From the NCBI GenBank assembly GCA_035048495.1, contig CM068551.1:19346248-19410247 (forward strand): a stretch of DNA of 64,000 nt. The letters are read 5' to 3'. Within the stretch, counting starts at the first letter, position 1. Each line of letters starts with the position of its first letter. This stretch comes from Euptelea pleiosperma (taxonomy: Eukaryota > Streptophyta > Magnoliopsida > Ranunculales > Eupteleaceae). A model generated the notes under the pieces. That model saw only the letters and a list, made by a program, of their open reading frames with translations. It had not been told where the DNA came from and did no database searches. The translations under genes and the position numbers were made by a program. Below, piece by piece: positions 58,884-64,000 of this stretch.

Positions 58884-59488
58884 TACAAAAGTTAGTTAAA
58901 TTAGGAATTCCACACCATGGGACCTGAGGTCTATCATCCTCAATGGGCACTAACCCTCAGTAGATGTTGTCAGTCAATCACATTGGACGGTTTCAATTGG
59001 TAGGAGCACTCCCAAAATTAAGTGACCCTAGGATCTGAACCGTTGATTTTAGACCTAAAACACAAGTTGTTTACTAAAGAAAACAAAATTACATGAAATG
59101 AATCACAGATGGTAGTCAATCTTTGCATCATTTCATCATGATCAACGGCTGTGATTGGCGAAGCCTATGACTTTAGCTCAAGCCCCTGACCAATCACCAC
59201 AACCAGATCAAATAGGGGACAGCATAATGGATAAATAAAGTTACCGTTATGACTGATATAACGGGTAAAAGGGTTAATTTGTTTTGTCAGTTCATCGACG
59301 GCTAACGGTTGTTATAACGTATTTAACATTATAACGTTTTTAAGGTTAAATACCAAATAGTTACCGTTATAACGGCCTTATAACTGTTTTTTTAAACAGA
59401 AATGGAGACCCTCAGAAAAGAAGATATTTTGTATTTGTGACTCAAAAAGGAGATGCTGCCATAGCCATGCAGCCAGAAGCCAAGAAGT
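58884..59488. promoter_or_regulatory. Shared 605-bp intergenic region between two divergent PPR genes
   Basis: The two PPR genes point away from each other, so this stretch must hold both promoters. Its right half (about 59238-59395) is a CCGTTATAACGG-family fragment: TTACCGTTATGACTGATATA, CGGTTGTTATAACG, TACCGTTATAACGGCC. No clear TATA box was seen for either gene. Confidence 0.5.
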
Positions 59489-61885
59489 ATGGACCTGATG
59501 GCAGCAAACAAATCCCATTTCTCCTATTCACTACTCCCATTTACAATTCAAAAATTCCAAAAGTCCAGTCCTCCTCCCAAAATCAAACTCAACCACCACC
59601 AACAACACCCAACCTCTGCTCCCTCACACCATGAACACATCAACCTAGAAGAAACCAAGCAAATCCATGCCCACATGATCAAAACCCATTTCGATCACAA
59701 CCATCCGATTTCTTTCGACTTGTCTCGACGGCATTCTAGCCCCGCAGCACAATTCAACTTCATCATCACCTCCTACATAAAGAACTACATGCCCAAAGAA
59801 GCACTAAACATCTATGCTCACATGCGGAAGACAGACACCAATGTAGACAATTTCACAGTACCATCAATCCTCAAAGCTTGTGGTCAGCTCTCATGGACCC
59901 ACCAAGGGAAAGAGATCCATGGTTTCATCTTGAAGATTGGATTGAATTGGGATGTTTTCGTACAGAATGCGTTGATACAAATGTACACTGAATGTGCGAG
60001 TATGGACTCCGCACGCAGGATATTCAATACTATGCCCGAAAGAGATGTCGTCTCTTGGAGTACAATGATCAGAAGCTACAGTCGGAGCAGATCCTATGAC
60101 GAAGCTTTGGATCTTATTAGAGAAATGCATCTCTTGCAAGTAAAGCCCAGTGAGATTGCCATGATAAACATGGTAAACCTCTTTGCAGACCTCGCAATTT
60201 TGGAGATGGGGAGACCAATGCACGCATATGTTGTAAAGAACAGCAGCACAGGATCCCTTGGTGTTCCCATTACTACCTCTTTGATAGACATGTATGCCAA
60301 GTGCGGAAGTATAAATCCGGCACGGCGTCTCTTTGACAGACTGACTCAGAAAAGCATTGTATCGTGGACTGCCATGATTGCCGGTTACATTCGCTGCAGT
60401 AACTTAGAAGAGGGACTTAAACTTTTTGTGAAAATGCAGGAAGAGAACATGTTCCCGAATGAGATTACAATGCTGAGTCTGGTTTTAGAGTGTGGGTTCA
60501 CAGGAGCTCTGGAACTGGGAAAGCAGTTACATGCTTACATGCTCAGAAATGGGTTTAGCATTTCCTTTGCATTGGCTACAGCACTGGTAGACATGTATGC
60601 TAAGTGTGGTGAGATAAAGAATGCAAGAATTTTATTTGATGGTATGGAAGAGAGAGATGTCATGATGTGGACTGCCATGATCTCAGGATATGCACAGGCT
60701 AAATGCCTTGACCAGGCGTTTGATCTCTTCGTTCAGATGAGGAATGCAGGGGTGAAGCCCAACGAAGTAACCATGGTTAACCTCCTTTCTCTGTGCGCAG
60801 AAGCGGGAGCCCTTGATCTAGGCAAGTGGGTCCATGCTTACATAGACAAGCAAGGGATCGTATCAGATGTAATACTAAATACATCCCTGGTGGACATGTA
60901 TGCAAAGTGTGGCGACATAGTAGGAGCACGGCGGATATTCAACGGAGCTATTGATAGAGATATTTGCATGTGGAATGCCATGATGGGTGGATTAGCAATG
61001 CATGGTTGTGGAGAGGAAGCCTTGGAACTCTTCTCCCAACTGGAGAGAGCAGGAATCAAACCCAATGACATAACATTCATTGCAGCCCTGCATGCTTGTA
61101 GTCATGCTGGATTGGTGGCAGAGGGGCAGAGGCTTTTTAGTCGAATGGTACACGAGTTCGGTGTGACCCCAAAGGTTGAACACTATGGTTGTATGGTGGA
61201 TCTTCTTGGTCGAGCTGGACTGCTCGATAAGGCACATGAAATGATCGACAGAATGCCCATCAAGCCCAACACCATAGTGTGGGGGGCTCTGCTTGCTGCC
61301 TGCAAGCTTCATAAAAATCCAAGGTTGGGGGAATTGGCAGCAAAACGGCTTCTCGAAATGGAGCCTCATAACTGTGGTTACAATGTCCTGATGTCAAACA
61401 TCTATGCAGCAGGAAATAGATGGAATGATGTCGCAGAGATTAGAAGAACTATGAAGGATACAGGACTTAAGAAGGCACCAGGTCTCAGCTCAATCGAAGT
61501 GAATGCCTCAGTTCATGAGTTCATAATGGGAGACCGGTCACACCCACACATGAAAGAAATACTTGAGATGGTAGCCGAGATGAGCAAGAAACTGAAACAG
61601 GCAGGCTACGTGGCTGACACATCAGCTGTACTGCTAAATGTAGAAGAAGAAGAGAAAGAAACAGCACTTACCTATCACAGCGAGAAATTGGCCATGGCTT
61701 TTGGTCTCATCAATACGGCTCCAAGCACCCCAATTCGTATTGTGAAGAATCTCCGGGTTTGTGATGACTGCCACTCTGCGACAAAACTTCTATCTAAGAT
61801 CTATGGAAGAGTAATTATAGTCAGAGACCGTAACCGCTTCCACCACTTCAGTGAAGGATCTTGTTCTTGCAGAGATTTTTGGTAG
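59489..61885 (+). CDS. PLS-class pentatricopeptide repeat protein with DYW-type domain ending DFW (798 aa)
   Basis: One intronless frame. After an N-terminal region rich in Ser, Pro, Gln and His (about 1-55; possible organelle presequence) come PLS repeats (VVSWSTMIRSYSRSRSYDEA, IVSWTAMIAGYIRCSNLEEG, VMMWTAMISGYAQAKCLDQA, ICMWNAMMGGLAMHGCGEEA). The recurring LVDMYAKCG phrase marks successive repeats. E motifs follow (IVWGALLAACKLHKNPRLGE; NVLMSNIYAAGNRWNDVAEI), then the DYW domain with HSE at 730-732 and C758-x2-C761-H. The last three residues are DFW instead of DYW, a natural variant in this family; the zinc and HxE residues are all present. Predicted role: organelle C-to-U RNA editing or related RNA processing; target unknown. 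Paralogous in architecture to the neighbouring gene but not a recent duplicate. Confidence 0.93.
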   Translation: MDLMAANKSHFSYSLLPFTIQKFQKSSPPPKIKLNHHQQHPTSAPSHHEHINLEETKQIHAHMIKTHFDHNHPISFDLSRRHSSPAAQFNFIITSYIKNYMPKEALNIYAHMRKTDTNVDNFTVPSILKACGQLSWTHQGKEIHGFILKIGLNWDVFVQNALIQMYTECASMDSARRIFNTMPERDVVSWSTMIRSYSRSRSYDEALDLIREMHLLQVKPSEIAMINMVNLFADLAILEMGRPMHAYVVKNSSTGSLGVPITTSLIDMYAKCGSINPARRLFDRLTQKSIVSWTAMIAGYIRCSNLEEGLKLFVKMQEENMFPNEITMLSLVLECGFTGALELGKQLHAYMLRNGFSISFALATALVDMYAKCGEIKNARILFDGMEERDVMMWTAMISGYAQAKCLDQAFDLFVQMRNAGVKPNEVTMVNLLSLCAEAGALDLGKWVHAYIDKQGIVSDVILNTSLVDMYAKCGDIVGARRIFNGAIDRDICMWNAMMGGLAMHGCGEEALELFSQLERAGIKPNDITFIAALHACSHAGLVAEGQRLFSRMVHEFGVTPKVEHYGCMVDLLGRAGLLDKAHEMIDRMPIKPNTIVWGALLAACKLHKNPRLGELAAKRLLEMEPHNCGYNVLMSNIYAAGNRWNDVAEIRRTMKDTGLKKAPGLSSIEVNASVHEFIMGDRSHPHMKEILEMVAEMSKKLKQAGYVADTSAVLLNVEEEEKETALTYHSEKLAMAFGLINTAPSTPIRIVKNLRVCDDCHSATKLLSKIYGRVIIVRDRNRFHHFSEGSCSCRDFW

Positions 61886-62047
61886 CAATGGAGAAAATAG
61901 TTGCCACATTAAACCATAATTCTACATGCCTCACAAGGAGATATAATAATTTACAGCCCAAATGGATTGCTTGAACTTTTTCAATTTTTTGGGGGCAGTC
62001 TTACAATCATCAATGTTGTGATACAAAATAGAAGGAAAAGTTCGTAA

Positions 62048-63090
62048 TTAACCAAGCCATTGTTCTGTACGACGATCACCTCCACCTCCTACAGCATGCT
62101 GAATACTGATTTTTTGGGCTGGCATATTTTCGCTGAAGCCATTCGAAAGCATTCATGTTAAGTTTCCCAGTTACAGATTTCCCTTGTTTATGACAAGTCT
62201 TATGTTCCTGTATGGAAGTCCAAAGTTTCTGAATTGCATCCCTTTGTCGAGATGTGAACCTTCTCTATGTTATCGAAGGCGTGCTTTACCAAGATATCTA
62301 TGACAGGTTGAACGTGAAGAAAATTAAAAAACAAAAACAAAAAGGTATAAGACACTGCACCAAATGAAAACCAAAAAACAAAAGAGAAATGAACAGAGAG
62401 AGATGTGGAATGAGTGGGATAAAATCTCATCATGGGATTCTGTAACTCCGTGCAGCTATCTCTAAACAGAGAGTTAAAGCTCCACTCTGTGACTTGAGAA
62501 AGCTCTTGGACTCCTCTTCTTCTGCCTTCTTGCTCAGATGTGCCACCTCTTTCTTTCCCTTGGATCTTTCTTCTTTCTTCGATGTGCTTGGAAGCAGAGC
62601 ATCTAGCCCAAAAGGATTGAACTCTTCTTTCTTATTTTTAGATGAAGCAGCTGAGGGCATGTTATCCTGGTGTCAACAATCTGCTACTCCAGTCATTTTC
62701 AGGGCCTCAGCTTCCTCCATCTCCTCATCCTCAGTGACCACTGGAAGACTAGAAATGGCTTCTTTTATCTGTCCAGCTGCATTTGAAAACTAAAAGATGC
62801 CCCTGGTCAAACCAAGAAAGCTAAAAAAATTAGCGGATGCAGTCGTTCGAGATTCAAACACAAGAATTCAATGAGGCATCTTTTCCAATTACATAGTGCG
62901 CATTCAAGAGTTCAAATATTTGATCCATACCAAGATATATGTACTTCAAATAGGACTGTTAGGACCCTTTAAGCACCTTAGGCATGTCTTTCATGTACTT
63001 TCTGTCCATATTCGTAAAAAGCACCAACGATCTTGCAGCTCCGTTGGCTAAATTACCCGAAGCACTGCTTAAGCCAACATGAAGGGGAAT
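62048..63090 (-). pseudogene. Decayed copy of a conserved plant gene of unknown function
   Basis: Minus-strand segments read as an interrupted protein. About 63085-62985 gives a block with SLVLFTNMDRKYMKDMPK. After an acceptor at 62790, exon 62789-62433 gives AGQIKEAISSLPVVTEDEEM, then EEFNPFGLDALLPSTSKKEE and SGALTLCLEIAARSYRIP. Near 62300-62265 VIDILVKHAFDNI appears; near 62260-62048 come RRFTSRQRDAIQKLWTSIQ, NAFEWLQRKYAS and GGGGDRRTEQWLG before a stop at 62048. Damage: an in-frame TGA at 62673-62675, a one-base frameshift near 62262-62270, another near 62107-62116, and a missing GT donor after the IP codons. The blocks resemble a conserved plant protein I cannot name. Frames flipping at each block while residues stay sensible indicate a pseudogene, though sequencing errors cannot be excluded. 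Confidence 0.5.
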
Positions 63091-63674
63091 GCCATATATT
63101 GCAGTTAAAAGAATGCGTCAGTGTATAAAGGAATAAATGTTATAACCAACTTGGGGATGTAAAAGATCGAGAATGGATAACGAGAGTTGCATTGAGACAG
63201 ATTTTGTTGACCTCGATTCACAAGGATCGCGGGGGTCTAGATTCATCAGATTTTGATATGGACGACGCATAACTAAGACAATCTACATACTGCTTTGTTA
63301 CCAGCTACAAGCAGCGATAGGATTATAAGAATATGTTAAGTGGTGACAAGGGAGATGGCTCATTGTTGGGTTCACAGGCTACAATCCCATCTCTGTAACA
63401 AATGTTGGGTTGATGGTGCTGTATCATTTAGTTGTTGGGTTCACAGGCTACAACAAATGTCATAATTCACTATCCTCATAAACTTCATTGTAGCAATATC
63501 AGAAAGGTTAGAGATGTATTAATGCTCTCATATGATAGCTTTCATTTGGTTTTGTTTTCTTTTTTCGTTTTCATCTCCTTGAGTAAATCAAATGCTTTAC
63601 TTTCTCTTTAGAATGTGTCACTTCTATAAGAAACTAAATCCACATTAGGACAGTAGAAGCAAGGTTTCAAATCT
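63091..63674. other. Gene-free stretch
   Basis: Contains a 19-bp direct repeat, TTGGGTTCACAGGCTACAA, near 63366 and 63437. Upstream exons of the pseudogene may have been here but none is recognisable. Confidence 0.4.
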
Positions 63675-63790
63675 TTGTCCCCCGACCCAATTAAGTTCGA
63701 TCCAAGACTAAGAAGAGCTCATACCATTTTGGTTGTCCCCCGACCCAATAAAGTTGGATCCAAGACTAAGAAGAGTTCGTACCATTTTGG
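63675..63790 (+). repeat. 58-bp tandem duplication, two copies
   Basis: Copy 1 (63675-63732) and copy 2 (63733-63790) share TTGTCCCCCGACCCAAT, GATCCAAGACTAAGAAGAG and ACCATTTTGG, differing at a handful of bases. No coding meaning is visible. Confidence 0.9.
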
Positions 63791-64000
63791 TCGAGTTGCT
63801 TCTGCTTTATAAGTACTGTCACACCCCGCAACTCGTACAACAGAATATCTTTATCTGTGCACTAATCCCAAGACACAATCTGAGAACAAATCCCCCTATG
63901 TGCTCGAACATTTTGATTTGTAACCCATAAATGAAATGGAGCATCTACTATAAAAAGAAGAAAAAATGGTTGACAACAAGAGCTTCTTTTTGAGAAAATA

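Noticed and set aside
59437..59634. Short frame overlapping the second PPR start
   Set aside because: It is an out-of-frame shadow of the PPR coding region.
62430..62660. Reading the 62.4-62.7 kb frame as an intact small gene
   Set aside because: It is one segment of a longer interrupted frame: family-like residues continue upstream past the TGA at 62673 and downstream in other frames.
62673..62675. In-frame TGA as a selenocysteine codon
   Set aside because: Land plants lack the selenocysteine insertion system, and other frame lesions are present in the same sequence.

Overview
This window is nuclear DNA from a flowering plant. It holds two LOB-domain (LBD) transcription factor genes, a 20-exon zinc-finger PARP1 gene, and two intronless DYW-type PPR genes of the kind that edit organelle transcripts. 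The rest is AT-rich and full of LINE relics and miniature inverted-repeat elements. The family content and loose gene spacing argue against a compact genome, and nothing looks grass-like. I cannot name the species; an early-diverging eudicot or a magnoliid would fit, but that is a guess.

Layout. 0-5 kb: inverted-repeat elements and two 5'-truncated LINE tails of the RNase H type. 5.0-5.6 kb: one small gene (117 aa) with a clear TATA box. 5.6-23 kb: a gene desert of several interlocking MITE-like families, LINE scraps and simple repeats. 23.3-24.1 kb: an LBD17/LBD29-like gene (+). 25.7-35.5 kb: a LINE, a tandem array of about 7 degenerate monomers, a Harbinger-type MITE with TTA target duplications, and a probable LTR fragment. 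36.0-36.8 kb: an LBD16-like gene (-), tail to tail with the first LBD gene. 39.0-53.9 kb: PARP1 (-), 20 exons that join into an unbroken 989-aa frame, with several transposon insertions in its introns. 54-56.5 kb: MITEs. 56.8-58.9 kb (-) and 59.5-61.9 kb (+): two DYW-class PPR genes diverging from a 605-bp intergenic region. 62.0-63.1 kb (-): a decayed copy of a conserved plant gene. 63.7-63.8 kb: a 58-bp tandem duplication.

How the genes relate. The LBD pair is the clearest functional unit. In Arabidopsis LBD16 and LBD17 are tandem neighbours, and with LBD29 they act downstream of auxin in lateral-root initiation and callus formation. PARP1 is a nuclear DNA-damage sensor. The PPR proteins act in mitochondria or plastids. 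I see no operon-like or pathway link among the three groups.

The most noteworthy non-genic signals are: (i) a dispersed element rich in the palindrome CCGTTATAACGG, present at about 15 places; (ii) a palindromic MITE family carrying G-box cores (CACGTG) in its terminal inverted repeats; (iii) a tandem array interrupted by copies of the first element; (iv) a 33-bp LINE tail with a 16-bp target-site duplication inside an older tandem duplication in PARP1 intron 1. I found no convincing new biological system beyond these repeat families.
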